A DNA stretch of 64,000 nucleotides from Bacteroidales bacterium (GTDB taxonomy: Bacteria; Bacteroidota; Bacteroidia; Bacteroidales; UBA3824), in assembly GCA_016286055.1 (NCBI GenBank), contig JAEERW010000010.1, forward strand, positions 124,001 through 188,000, given 5' to 3'. Positions 1-9,242 of the stretch are shown one piece after another. The position numbers and the translations under genes are program-made. Below the pieces are notes generated by a model, which was not told the origin of the DNA, ran no database searches, and was given only the letters and a program-made list of their open reading frames with translations. Each line of letters starts with the position of its first letter. The stretch's first letter is position 1.

Positions 1-1039
1 AAACATTGGCAAGCGATGGCGGCACTATCGATGATAAAGAGCTTTCGTTTTGCAGAGCGTCTTTCAAATAGCGATAATAGTTTTGACGGACAATGGTGGA
101 GGAAATTTCTGCTTTGAGTGATTTGATTGTCTCCTCAATATCATTGAGAGCATCGTCAGAGTTGATCTTGCTATTTTGCTGAAGTCGGTAAATATCTTTC
201 TGAACAGTGTTGATACTGTCGCTCAGCGAAACCAACATAGTGTCGATAAACTGTATGGTTTGTAGCAAGATACGGTTTTTACGTTCGAGGCTGTACTCAA
301 GATATGAAATAGAAAGTGTATTGATATAGTCTTCAATTTTTTCAGGCACTTCGCCAAACATAGAAATAGTAACAATAGAACTTCCAGAGCTATTGGGCAC
401 TACATACAAATTATTTGAATACTTTGCAACCATTCCCTCAAAATTGTTTCTAATAAAATAGAAATTGTTGCCCTTGGCTATCTGAGGAGTGCCATCGGTG
501 AGCACCAAACGAAAACGCATATTATCTCTTTCGATCCATTCTCCTATTTTTGAAGTACATATCGGAGGATTGTCACCAATAGAGACTTCAAAAGTGTTTT
601 CGGCAACAAATCTTGTTCTAACAACAGACCCCTCAGGCTGAATGTGGGTAGAATCAAACTCCACTTCGTAAGGACGGTTTTTATATAGTTCTTTGTCGGC
701 TGAATAATGTCCCTCGCGATAATAATTGGTGCCAAAGTTGAGTTTATTTAGGGTCATACGGGCAAGGGTGTTGCTTTTGAGCTGACCTATTTCGTTTTCA
801 ATGTCGGTGGTAGGGGCTAATGCATTAAGACCCACAAGCTTCTGCGGATTTGAAGTCTTAAGAATCATTGTAGCATTGCAACTATACTGGGGAATTATGT
901 GCAGATTTTTGTAATAAGCAAAGCAAAGGCATACAACCAGCGAAATAGCGAACCAATACCATTGTGGCAGCAGTTTCGACACTACAGTTTTAAGGTCGAA
1001 CGAGTTTTGTTCTGTATTTGCATTTATTACATCCATCAT
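1..1039 (-). CDS. Wzz/GumC-type polysaccharide chain-length protein, 3' part missing
   Basis: Partial gene running off the left edge; 346 codons are visible. The protein starts MMDVINANTEQNSFDLK, has a membrane segment at about residues 32-48 (WYWFAISLVVCLCFAYY), then a long periplasmic domain with a coiled-coil stretch near residues 250-320 (SLSDSINTVQKDIYRL), as in Wzz/GumC proteins. In Bacteroidota this family normally continues into a second membrane segment and a cytoplasmic CpsD-type tyrosine kinase, which would lie outside the window. The start overlaps the stop of the Wza-like gene by an ATGA, implying translational coupling. Expected role: control of capsule or exopolysaccharide chain length with the export lipoprotein next door. 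An ATG one codon later (1036) is an equally possible start. Confidence 0.85.
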   Translation of the reverse strand, partial: MMDVINANTEQNSFDLKTVVSKLLPQWYWFAISLVVCLCFAYYKNLHIIPQYSCNATMILKTSNPQKLVGLNALAPTTDIENEIGQLKSNTLARMTLNKLNFGTNYYREGHYSADKELYKNRPYEVEFDSTHIQPEGSVVRTRFVAENTFEVSIGDNPPICTSKIGEWIERDNMRFRLVLTDGTPQIAKGNNFYFIRNNFEGMVAKYSNNLYVVPNSSGSSIVTISMFGEVPEKIEDYINTLSISYLEYSLERKNRILLQTIQFIDTMLVSLSDSINTVQKDIYRLQQNSKINSDDALNDIEETIKSLKAEISSTIVRQNYYRYLKDALQNESSLSSIVPPSLANV

Positions 1040-1800
1040 TTAAGTCGCGAAATAAGATAGTAAGTTGTTAACGCGCTACTAACTATGCTTAATACAGTAG
1101 AGTAGTTTTTTAATCCATTGGAAAAAGCTGTAAAACGTTTAGGTTCTACATACACGATGTCACCGGGCTGAAGATAAAACTGTGTGGCTTCAATAAGGTT
1201 TCGGTTGGTGACATCGATATTGTACAACTGGTGACCTGTAGAATTTTTGCGTATAACAATTATATTCCTACGTTTTGATTCATAATTGAGTCCGCCCATC
1301 TGGGCAATGGCTTCAAGTATGTTTACGCTCGTTTTGTTAAAGTTTACCTTTGTATTTTGCGATGCTCCGATAAAATATACGTCGAAATTAAGCAGTTCGG
1401 CAGTTACAACGGCATCAATAAGTTTAGAGTCGGCAAGGCGTTGCACATTGGTTCTGATTTCGTTTATCGTTTTACCAGATGCCTGAATATTGCCAAAAAT
1501 AGGCAGGAGCACATAACCCGAATCACTGATAATATATCCTCCACGCCTATTGTTGTTAGCCGAGGCCATACCTTGCTGATTGGATAAACCTTCGGTAAAC
1601 ATCTGGTTGATTTCTTGATTGGTAGAAATAAGATTGATGCCAATAATGTCGCCAGGTTTGAGCTTGTAATCTTGAATAGAGTCGGTGTATTGGTGAGGCA
1701 GAGGTGTTTTGTCGTCAACGATATATCTGATATTGCGGTAGCACGATGTGTGGAGCAATGCTATCACCAGAAATGCGCATATATATATAAGGTGTCTCAT
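1036..1800 (-). CDS. Wza-like polysaccharide export lipoprotein
   Basis: 254-residue outer-membrane export protein. Residues 1-20 form a lipoprotein signal with lipobox LHTSC (Cys about 20). A Poly_export domain follows (LKPGDIIGINLIS, about residues 47-60, and GYVLLPIFGNIQASG), then an SLBB-type domain around residues 145-220 (NILEAIAQMGGL, YLQPGDIVYVEP). A C-terminal hydrophobic segment (about 232-250) is typical of this family in Bacteroidota. The gene sits between an acyltransferase (2 bases upstream) and the Wzz-like gene (4-base overlap), so it is part of one polysaccharide-export operon. Sugar-specific genes would lie left of the window, so the exported polymer cannot be named. Confidence 0.88.
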   Translation of the reverse strand: MRHLIYICAFLVIALLHTSCYRNIRYIVDDKTPLPHQYTDSIQDYKLKPGDIIGINLISTNQEINQMFTEGLSNQQGMASANNNRRGGYIISDSGYVLLPIFGNIQASGKTINEIRTNVQRLADSKLIDAVVTAELLNFDVYFIGASQNTKVNFNKTSVNILEAIAQMGGLNYESKRRNIIVIRKNSTGHQLYNIDVTNRNLIEATQFYLQPGDIVYVEPKRFTAFSNGLKNYSTVLSIVSSALTTYYLISRLK

Positions 1801-1802
1801 AT

Positions 1803-2990
1803 CTATAAATTTTGGTTTTGTTGCCTACGACGGCGAAGCATAAAATAACTTTTCAGTGCTATAAACAACCAACCTAATACGGGCAAATACATTGCCAATA
1901 CTATCGGTCTTTTGAAAATAGTTTTAAAACAGTTTTTCAGCGAAAACTTGATAGAGCCTTTGCCGTCGCACTCTTTATAGTTGACATCGAAATATGTCAT
2001 AGACAGTGGCCAGAAAGCCGGAAAATATCTGAAAAAATGGCGTTTGTTGGTCCACATAGCTTTTAGCAGGCTGCGCAGGTTGTAATACTTTGAGCCATAT
2101 TGGTGCGATAGTTCGGTAAGTTTTTGCTGCATCTGCATACGTATAGTTTCGCCGATAGTCTTGAGGTCTTTTTGAGTGAGTTCATCATATGGTTTGTTGG
2201 TCATTTCGTAAACCTTGATTCTTTCGCCGAGCACAAAAGTAAGCTGCGAGGGCAATGAGGCGTAGAAAATCCACGGCTGAAATATCGCTAAAAATATCAC
2301 TGGTCCCAAAGGGAAAAACGGAAGACCTATTTTCTTGCACAATTTAGTAAGAGGCTTAATGTTGTATGCCAGTGGATTGTTGTATTCTCCGTTGATGGTA
2401 TAAAAAGGAATAATGTCGGTCTTATAACGAATGCTCATCCTCAAAAACGAAGTTTTGAAAGGCTGAAACTGATATTTTTTGTCGAAACCTTTGCCGATGC
2501 CCTCTATTCCCTCTGGGAAGATGAGTATGTTGCTTTGGTTAAATTTCATACCAGTTTCAAAGTTGAGGAATGTAGCATTGATGCAGCCTGCCTTCCACCA
2601 CAGACCATCAATCATATAAGGGCACATATTGGGAAACTTGGTGAGCATAGGCGAAATTAAAGCCCTGATGCTTGAGGCAGAATTCTTGAGTTTTTCGATT
2701 CCGCGGCTGATAAATGCAATAGCGTCCCACGGGAATGCCATTCCAGAATGGTTGGTGGCGAAAATGAGAGGGGAATCGGGGTTGTTTCGCTGAGGGAAGT
2801 TTTCAAAGCCCACAAACTTGGCTCTGTACCACACCTCGCGGATGGGATTAAGAATCTTTTCACAGAATAGTTCGGCATAGTTGTAGTTGAAACCCATTGT
2901 ATAGGCCTCTCTATTACTTTCAATCTGGTCGTCAGAAATCAGAAACCGGTTTCTGGGTGCTACTGCCGCTACTGCTGTCTGGTTGTACAT
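1803..2990 (-). CDS. PlsC/LPLAT-like acyltransferase
   Basis: 395-residue protein with a lysophospholipid-acyltransferase fold: the acceptor motif NHSGMAFPWD (about residues 80-89) and a second block with LIFPEGIEGIGKGF. The His-to-Asp spacing is longer than the HX4D of classical PlsC and is nearer the MGAT/DGAT-like branch of the superfamily. A hydrophobic C-terminus (about 365-385, PIVLAMYLPVLGWLFIAL) suggests membrane attachment. It is the first gene of the operon with the Wza and Wzz genes and is preceded by a good promoter at 3023-3053. Acylation of a lipid or glycolipid linked to the exported polymer is an inference from context; ordinary phospholipid acylation is the alternative. Confidence 0.8.
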   Translation of the reverse strand: MYNQTAVAAVAPRNRFLISDDQIESNREAYTMGFNYNYAELFCEKILNPIREVWYRAKFVGFENFPQRNNPDSPLIFATNHSGMAFPWDAIAFISRGIEKLKNSASSIRALISPMLTKFPNMCPYMIDGLWWKAGCINATFLNFETGMKFNQSNILIFPEGIEGIGKGFDKKYQFQPFKTSFLRMSIRYKTDIIPFYTINGEYNNPLAYNIKPLTKLCKKIGLPFFPLGPVIFLAIFQPWIFYASLPSQLTFVLGERIKVYEMTNKPYDELTQKDLKTIGETIRMQMQQKLTELSHQYGSKYYNLRSLLKAMWTNKRHFFRYFPAFWPLSMTYFDVNYKECDGKGSIKFSLKNCFKTIFKRPIVLAMYLPVLGWLFIALKSYFMLRRRRQQNQNL

Positions 2991-3022
2991 TTGAAGTCTT
3001 TGTTGTCTGCTTATTCGGGGTG

Positions 3023-3053
3023 CAAAGTTAGAAAATTAGAATAAAAAACCCAA
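3023..3053 (-). promoter_or_regulatory. Bacteroidota-type promoter for the export operon
   Basis: Minus-strand TTG (3053-3051), 20 bases, TAACTTTG (3030-3023), matching the Bacteroidota -33/-7 consensus. It lies just upstream of the acyltransferase start at 2990 and begins directly after the stop codon of the gene at 3056. Confidence 0.7.
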
Positions 3054-3055
3054 CA

Positions 3056-5086
3056 TTAAAGAGTAAAACCTAAAATTGTAATATCGTCGCTAAATTCGCC
3101 ATGTGCCCAGTCTTCAAAAAAAGTCTTCAACTGTTTCCGCTGTTCGCTCATCGAAAAGAGTGAGTTTTTGGCAAGCATCTTCTTGAAGTTAACAGCCATA
3201 ACCTTGTGATTGTTAGGACCACCGATAAGGCCCGTGCAACCGTCGGTATACATATATAATTTATCTTCGGGACGGAGAGCAATCTCCTGACACGAAAATC
3301 TAAAACGCTCTGGCAAATGTCCAATAGATACGCTGTCGCCGAAAAATTCGTTGGTATCGCCCTTGCGTACAATCACCACCGACCTATGGGCGCTAGCAAA
3401 ATAAGCAGAGCCGCCCTTAATGCTATACACAAAGATCGAAAGATATATACCATCTTCGCTAATTTTGCTGTCTTTGGCAATGGATTCAATTGACGATGCC
3501 AAACGGTTCAACACCTTGTGGGGCATAGGAATCGATTCCTCGTCAAAATAGTTGAGAATAGTTTTGTCTAAGGTGTACATCACGAGGCTCGAAATAATAG
3601 CACCGGCTGCACCGTGCGCATTGGTGTCGCCCACAGCCACAAGCACATAGTTTTCGGTATGCTTTACATAATAGAGGTCGCCGCTAACATGTTGTTTTGC
3701 CAACGTAAGATAAAAGAAATCGGAGAAGACAGTTTTGGTAGGCATAGCCGAAATGATGAGAGTTTTTTTAAGCGATGTGGCAAACTCTACGCTCTCCGAA
3801 AGCAGTTGGTTGGCGGTTTGCAGCTGCTTGTTGTTGGTCATCATTTTGTGATAAAGGTCTTCGAGCTGGTTTTTGTGAAGTTTCAATGCCGTGGCCTGCT
3901 CCTCAATCTGCGACTTCTGCACAAGAATCTTAGTGTTTTTCATCTCCATCTCCTTGTTGCGGTCAGAAAGCTGCATATTGAGCACGTTGACGTTTTCGAT
4001 CTGAATAGCCACCTCGGCTTGCTGTCGCTGAAGTTCCTCGTTTTTTTGCTGCACTTCGGTATGCTGCTGCTCCAATAGTTTATTGAGCGTTTGGAGCTCT
4101 TTCTTCTGTGTAAAAAATGTGTCGATTTGGTTGGAAAGAAGCCCAAACTCAGTTCGGTTTTTGAGCATCGGTTTCACAATTTCAGAATCTTGCTCCTGAA
4201 AAGCCAAGCCAAGCTTTTTGAGCGGGCCTGTTACCCTTATCTTTACATAAAGTATAATTACAAGAAACAAGAATATACACAATCCAGACACGCCGATAAA
4301 CACGGGTACGAAATTTTCAAAAAGCCGCTTTATCTCATTGTCCGATACGAAATATATATACGACACAGGATTGCCGTAAACATTGTTGAGAGCTTTGTAA
4401 GTGATGATTAGGTTCTGATTTTTGCGAGAATTTTGTGTTAAGATATCTTCAATGGCAGTAAGTTCCACCACTTTACCCACCTTGATATTGCCGAGCGACT
4501 TGCTGTAATCCACTAAAATAGAGTCGCTAACTTGGTTGATCATAACAAGGTATCCCACCTCTTTTTCTTTTCGGGTGATAATGTCGGCACTACTGACAAT
4601 GCCACCGCAGTAATAATGGAAAAGGTTATCTTCGTCGTCGAGATAATAAAACTCATTGTAGCAGGTATCTCTAAAAAGGGATTCAAAGTCGCTTGATTTA
4701 AACGAAATAAATTGTGTAAACTCAAAAAACGGGTCGCGGCGCTCGTACCTTACCTTACCAGAAGGGTCAATCACTTGCAAACAGGCAGCATGATAAGATT
4801 CGAGCATGTAGCCTATCTCTTCATCGATCCAATCCTCGTCGGGTTCGGTCATGTAAGATTTCAATTCGTCCCACGCTGAGTTTTCGAGCACCACCTTGCG
4901 GTTAACATCTTGTTTCGAACGTAGAATACGATTAATAAGGTTGTCGCGTTGCTCAAGCTCCTTAGCGTAGAGCTTGTCGTTGTTTTGTTTCTGGAATATA
5001 AAATACGACACCAATATAATTGCAAGCAAAATAATGCCTGATATTGCGATGGACATTACGCCCGTTTGTACCGACCTGAATTTCAT
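3056..5086 (-). CDS. CHASE4-like sensor with SpoIIE/PP2C phosphatase output
   Basis: 676-residue membrane receptor. First membrane segment about residues 11-31, then an extracytoplasmic domain of about 220 residues with a CHASE4-like opening (VLENSAWDELKSYM), second membrane segment about 267-290, a HAMP-like linker (KIRVTGPLKKLGLAF), a long coiled coil (about 340-440, rich in Q, E and K) and a C-terminal SpoIIE-type PPM phosphatase. Metal-binding acidic positions are present at GDTNAHG (about 484), YTDGCTG and SDDITILGF. The usual DxxGHG motif reads DTNAHG here, so the first Gly is Ala. Such proteins normally dephosphorylate an anti-sigma antagonist; no such partner is seen nearby. It is a separate unit, with a promoter for the next operon placed right after its stop. 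Confidence 0.85.
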   Translation of the reverse strand: MKFRSVQTGVMSIAISGIILLAIILVSYFIFQKQNNDKLYAKELEQRDNLINRILRSKQDVNRKVVLENSAWDELKSYMTEPDEDWIDEEIGYMLESYHAACLQVIDPSGKVRYERRDPFFEFTQFISFKSSDFESLFRDTCYNEFYYLDDEDNLFHYYCGGIVSSADIITRKEKEVGYLVMINQVSDSILVDYSKSLGNIKVGKVVELTAIEDILTQNSRKNQNLIITYKALNNVYGNPVSYIYFVSDNEIKRLFENFVPVFIGVSGLCIFLFLVIILYVKIRVTGPLKKLGLAFQEQDSEIVKPMLKNRTEFGLLSNQIDTFFTQKKELQTLNKLLEQQHTEVQQKNEELQRQQAEVAIQIENVNVLNMQLSDRNKEMEMKNTKILVQKSQIEEQATALKLHKNQLEDLYHKMMTNNKQLQTANQLLSESVEFATSLKKTLIISAMPTKTVFSDFFYLTLAKQHVSGDLYYVKHTENYVLVAVGDTNAHGAAGAIISSLVMYTLDKTILNYFDEESIPMPHKVLNRLASSIESIAKDSKISEDGIYLSIFVYSIKGGSAYFASAHRSVVIVRKGDTNEFFGDSVSIGHLPERFRFSCQEIALRPEDKLYMYTDGCTGLIGGPNNHKVMAVNFKKMLAKNSLFSMSEQRKQLKTFFEDWAHGEFSDDITILGFTL

Positions 5087-5282
5087 CTTATTATATTTTC
5101 TAACAATGCTTTACAATCTGCACTATAAAACAAGTGCAAATATCAAACCTTTTAACAGACAAATATACAAATTTTCAGCATTAGTATCCCAATTTTTTTT
5201 ATCAATAAAACAAAAAATAATAGAGAAACCGTTTTTTTTATCTTTTTTCGCAAAATATAACGTATTATTCCGAAAATAAAAT

Positions 5283-5290
5283 TACCTTTG
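5283..5290 (+). promoter_or_regulatory. -7 element upstream of secA
   Basis: TACCTTTG, a perfect TAnnTTTG match, 66 bases before the secA ATG. No convincing TTTG was found at the right distance upstream. The rest of the 270-base gap between 5087 and 5356 is AT-rich with nothing else recognised. Confidence 0.5.
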
Positions 5291-5356
5291 CCACTGATTT
5301 TGCCGCAAGGCAACCTATTTTTTATAACTTAGAGAAACATAAACTTTTAACATACA

Positions 5357-8300
5357 ATGAGTATTTTTTCAAGTTTCCTAAAAAAGTTTTTTGGAGACAA
5401 ATCTACTAAAGATATTAAAAAACTGCTTCCGATTCTTGAGCAAATAAAACAAGAATACGCAGCACTGCAAAACATCAGCAACGACGAACTGCGCCAACGC
5501 ACCAAAGACTTGCGCGAACAAATAGCAAAATCGTTGGAACCTGTCAACGCAAAGTTGGAAGGATACAAAAAAGAATTAGCAAGTCCCGAGCCTCTTGACA
5601 TCAGACGTCAGGAAGAGCTGTACGACGAGATTGAAAACTGCGAAAAAGAGATTGACGAAATTATAAAAAACCAACTCGACGAAATGCTGCCAAAAGCATT
5701 CGCCATTATAAAAGACACTGCACGCCGTTTTAAAGAAAATGAAACGGTAGAGGTAACCGCCACCGAAATGGACCGCGACTTAGCCACTAAAAACGACTCC
5801 GTGGTTATCGAAGGCGACAAGGCCATCTATCACAACACATGGAAAGCTGGCGGAAACCTAATCAAATGGGATATGGTACACTACGACGTACAATTAATTG
5901 GCGGCATAGTGCTCCACCAAGGCAAAATCGCCGAAATGGCTACTGGTGAAGGTAAAACCCTTGTGGCCACTTTACCAGTATTCCTCAACGCATTGTCGGG
6001 AAGAGGTGTGCATGTGGTAACCGTCAACGACTATCTGGCTAAACGTGACTCAGAATGGATGGGTATGCTATACCAATTCCACGGCCTTACCGTTGACTGC
6101 ATCGACAAGCACCAGCCTAACACTCTCCAACGTCGTGATGCTTATAACTGCGATATTACTTTTGGTACCAACAACGAATTTGGTTTCGACTACCTGCGCG
6201 ACAACATGGCTATTACGCCTAACGAACTTGTTCAACGAAAACATATTTACGCCATTGTCGACGAGGTTGACTCTGTTCTTATCGACGACGCCCGTACACC
6301 TTTAATTATTAGCGGACCAGTACCAAAGGCCGGCGATGATATGAAACTGTTTATGGACCTCAAACCAAAAGTTGTGGAACTATACCAGCATCAGAAAGAG
6401 CTTGCCAACCGTCTGCTAATCGACGCCAAAAACTATATCAAAAACGGCGACCTCGAAAAAGGCGGTATCTCACTTTTAAAAGCCTGGAAAGGTTTGCCAA
6501 AAAACAACGCGCTTATCAAATTCCTCAGCGAAGAAGGCAACAAGGTGCTTCTGCAAAAAACAGAAGCCATATATATGGCAGAAAACAACAAGCGTATGCC
6601 TGAAATCACCAACGACCTCTATTTTGTAATCGAAGAGAAACAAAACTCAGTAGACCTCACAGACAAAGGTATCGACTTGATTTCGAAAAACGCCGCAGAT
6701 CCTTCGTTTTTTATTCTGCCCGATGTAGGCAGCCAAATTGCAGAAATTGAACATTCGGAGCTTAGCGACGATGAAAAAATAGCAAAGAAAGACGCACTAT
6801 TGTCGGACTATGCAGTTAAATCCGAACGAGTACACACTATCAACCAGCTGCTCAAAGCTTACACAATGTTTGAACGCGACCAAGAATACGTGGTTATCGA
6901 CAACAAAGTGAAAATTGTAGACGAGCAAACTGGCCGTATTATGGAAGGCCGCCGTTATAGCGACGGACTCCATCAGGCAATAGAGGCAAAAGAAAACGTT
7001 AAAGTGGAAGCCGCCACTCAAACATTCGCCACCATCACATTGCAAAACTATTTCCGTATGTACAAAAAGATTTCCGGCATGACCGGTACTGCGGAAACAG
7101 AGGCTGGCGAATTCTGGGATATCTACAAACTCGAAGTGGTAACTATCCCCACCAACGTGCCCACAAAACGTATCGACGAAGAAGACCTCGTTTACAAAAC
7201 CAAACGCGAAAAATATAAAGCAGTAATTCAAGAGATAAAACGTCTGCACGAAATCGGACGTCCCGTGCTTGTGGGTACCACATCGGTAGAAGTTTCAGAA
7301 CTTTTGAGCAAGATGCTAAACATGGAAAAACTCCAACACAACGTGCTCAACGCCAAACAGCACGCACGCGAGGCCGAAATAGTTGCTCAAGCAGGTTTAA
7401 AAGGAACTATAACAATTGCCACCAACATGGCAGGCCGTGGTACCGACATCAAGCTAAGCGACGAAGTGCGCGAGGCTGGCGGCTTGGCTATCATCGGTAC
7501 CGAACGCCACGAAAGCCGTCGTGTAGACCGTCAGTTGCGTGGTCGTAGCGGTCGTCAAGGCGACCCGGGTTCTTCGCAATTCTTTGTTTCGCTCGAAGAC
7601 AACCTTATGCGACTCTTCGGTAGCGAGCGCATAGCAGCGCTGATGGACAGAATGGGTATCGAAGAAGGCGAGGTTATCCAGCACTCAATGGTAACCAAAT
7701 CTATCGAACGAGCACAACGCAAGGTAGAAGAAAACAACTTCGGCATACGTAAACGCCTTCTCGAATACGACGACGTGATGAACAAACAGCGCGAGGCAAT
7801 TTACAAACTCCGCCGCAGTTCGCTCTTTGGCGACGGTATCGACATCGAAATCAACAACATGCTCAACGACGTGTGCGAAAACATTGTGTCGAAATACCAC
7901 GCTGATGGCGACTTTGAGGGTTTGCAACTGGAACTTCTCAAATCGCTCGGCATGCAAAACCCGATATCCGAATCAGAGTTTATGCAATTAACCGACGAAC
8001 AGATCGCCGACCGCATATTCGACACCGCATACCAGAATATGGCCAACAAAATGAAAATATTGCGCGACCAGGCTGCTCCTGTTATCAAGCAGGTATACGA
8101 AAACGCCAGCAAGCAATACGAGTACATTATTGTTCCAATCAGCGACGGCAAACGTATTTTCCAGATTCGTGTCAACCTCAAAAAAGCATACGAAACCAAC
8201 TGCCGCGAAATCACAAAGGCATTCCAAAAGATAGTGATGCTTGTAACCATCGACGAACACTGGAAAGAGCACCTTCGCGACCTCGACGACCTCAAACAAT

Positions 8301-8680
8301 CAGTACAAGACGCACGCTACGAGCAGAAAGACCCGCTTGTAATCTTCAAAATTGAATCAAACGGACTGTTTGACCGTATGCTCGACAAAAACAACAAGGC
8401 CATTATTTCAACTATAATGAAAGGCCACATACACGTTCCTGACCCAGAGAATGTTCAACGCGCTCCTGAGCCATCGCAGCAGAGATCATCAAATCAGAAT
8501 CTCAAAGCTACCAAAGCCGACGCCTCGTCAGCAGGAAGCGAACCTCAACAGCAGCCGCGTCAAGCCCCCAAACCTCAGCCAGTACGTGTAGAACGCAAAT
8601 ACGGAAGAAACGATCCCTGTCCGTGTGGCAGTGGCAAAAAATACAAAAACTGCCACGGCAAGAATTTGAATTTAGATTAG
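5357..8680 (+). CDS. secA: Preprotein translocase ATPase SecA
   Basis: 1107-residue motor ATPase that drives proteins through SecYEG. Walker [12 protein letters not shown] is near residue 197, the DEAD-box equivalent [14 protein letters not shown] near 307, [10 protein letters not shown] and the arginine-finger region [14 protein letters not shown] follow, and the protein ends in a zinc-binding SecB-interaction tail ([14 protein letters not shown]). It is longer than E. coli SecA (about 900 residues), with extra sequence in the region of residues 320-450, which is usual for Bacteroidota. It heads a run of three same-strand genes, with 7 bases to the next start. Confidence 0.98.
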   Translation: MSIFSSFLKKFFGDKSTKDIKKLLPILEQIKQEYAALQNISNDELRQRTKDLREQIAKSLEPVNAKLEGYKKELASPEPLDIRRQEELYDEIENCEKEIDEIIKNQLDEMLPKAFAIIKDTARRFKENETVEVTATEMDRDLATKNDSVVIEGDKAIYHNTWKAGGNLIKWDMVHYDVQLIGGIVLHQGKIAEMATGEGKTLVATLPVFLNALSGRGVHVVTVNDYLAKRDSEWMGMLYQFHGLTVDCIDKHQPNTLQRRDAYNCDITFGTNNEFGFDYLRDNMAITPNELVQRKHIYAIVDEVDSVLIDDARTPLIISGPVPKAGDDMKLFMDLKPKVVELYQHQKELANRLLIDAKNYIKNGDLEKGGISLLKAWKGLPKNNALIKFLSEEGNKVLLQKTEAIYMAENNKRMPEITNDLYFVIEEKQNSVDLTDKGIDLISKNAADPSFFILPDVGSQIAEIEHSELSDDEKIAKKDALLSDYAVKSERVHTINQLLKAYTMFERDQEYVVIDNKVKIVDEQTGRIMEGRRYSDGLHQAIEAKENVKVEAATQTFATITLQNYFRMYKKISGMTGTAETEAGEFWDIYKLEVVTIPTNVPTKRIDEEDLVYKTKREKYKAVIQEIKRLHEIGRPVLVGTTSVEVSELLSKMLNMEKLQHNVLNAKQHAREAEIVAQAGLKGTITIATNMAGRGTDIKLSDEVREAGGLAIIGTERHESRRVDRQLRGRSGRQGDPGSSQFFVSLEDNLMRLFGSERIAALMDRMGIEEGEVIQHSMVTKSIERAQRKVEENNFGIRKRLLEYDDVMNKQREAIYKLRRSSLFGDGIDIEINNMLNDVCENIVSKYHADGDFEGLQLELLKSLGMQNPISESEFMQLTDEQIADRIFDTAYQNMANKMKILRDQAAPVIKQVYENASKQYEYIIVPISDGKRIFQIRVNLKKAYETNCREITKAFQKIVMLVTIDEHWKEHLRDLDDLKQSVQDARYEQKDPLVIFKIESNGLFDRMLDKNNKAIISTIMKGHIHVPDPENVQRAPEPSQQRSSNQNLKATKADASSAGSEPQQQPRQAPKPQPVRVERKYGRNDPCPCGSGKKYKNCHGKNLNLD

Positions 8681-8687
8681 ATTTGAT

Positions 8688-9230
8688 ATGAAACTTCTGC
8701 CGAAATTATTAGCGGCAGCGGGCTTGTGCGCAATGTTTGGTTGCGAAAGCAAGCTGCCCGAAATACACGAAGAGCTTACAGGCCCGTATACCACTGTGTG
8801 TGTTGAAAGTTACCGCACTTACAACTACACCATGGAGATTATCGACTCTCTTAAAAACGAGTTGAAACCCCTTGGTATCGAAACCGAGAACGATTTCTGC
8901 ATAGTATACGAGAGGACGAAAAACGCAGAAAAATCGCACAGCATTGTGGGATGCATTATTAAACAGGACAATCCTGATGACTCCTCGGCTATTATCAAAC
9001 TTATCCGAAACAACTTTATGGTAAGAACCATCGGCGAAACAAAGTCGATGGTATTTACCGTACCGTACGAGGAGTTTGACTCTCCTCTGCGTCAAAAAAT
9101 GTTGAACCATATCGACCAATATATCAAAGAAAACAATTATCTACAAATTCCCAACGGAGTAAACGGCATAATGGAGATATATCACGACAATAAAATTACC
9201 TTTGTAGCAGAAATACGTCCCAGCCGATAA
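8688..9230 (+). CDS. Hypothetical lipoprotein
   Basis: 180-residue protein not recognised as a named family. The N-terminus is a lipoprotein signal with a short lipobox MFGC (Cys about 19). The rest is soluble and mixed alpha/beta in character with no catalytic motif I can name (VCVESYRTYNYTMEIIDSL near 35-55, VFTVPYEEFDSPL near 123-135). It starts 7 bases after secA and is followed 12 bases later by the MFS-acyltransferase gene, so it is probably cotranscribed. An envelope location is supported; a function is not. Confidence 0.7.
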   Translation: MKLLPKLLAAAGLCAMFGCESKLPEIHEELTGPYTTVCVESYRTYNYTMEIIDSLKNELKPLGIETENDFCIVYERTKNAEKSHSIVGCIIKQDNPDDSSAIIKLIRNNFMVRTIGETKSMVFTVPYEEFDSPLRQKMLNHIDQYIKENNYLQIPNGVNGIMEIYHDNKITFVAEIRPSR

Positions 9231-9242
9231 CACATTAGTAAT

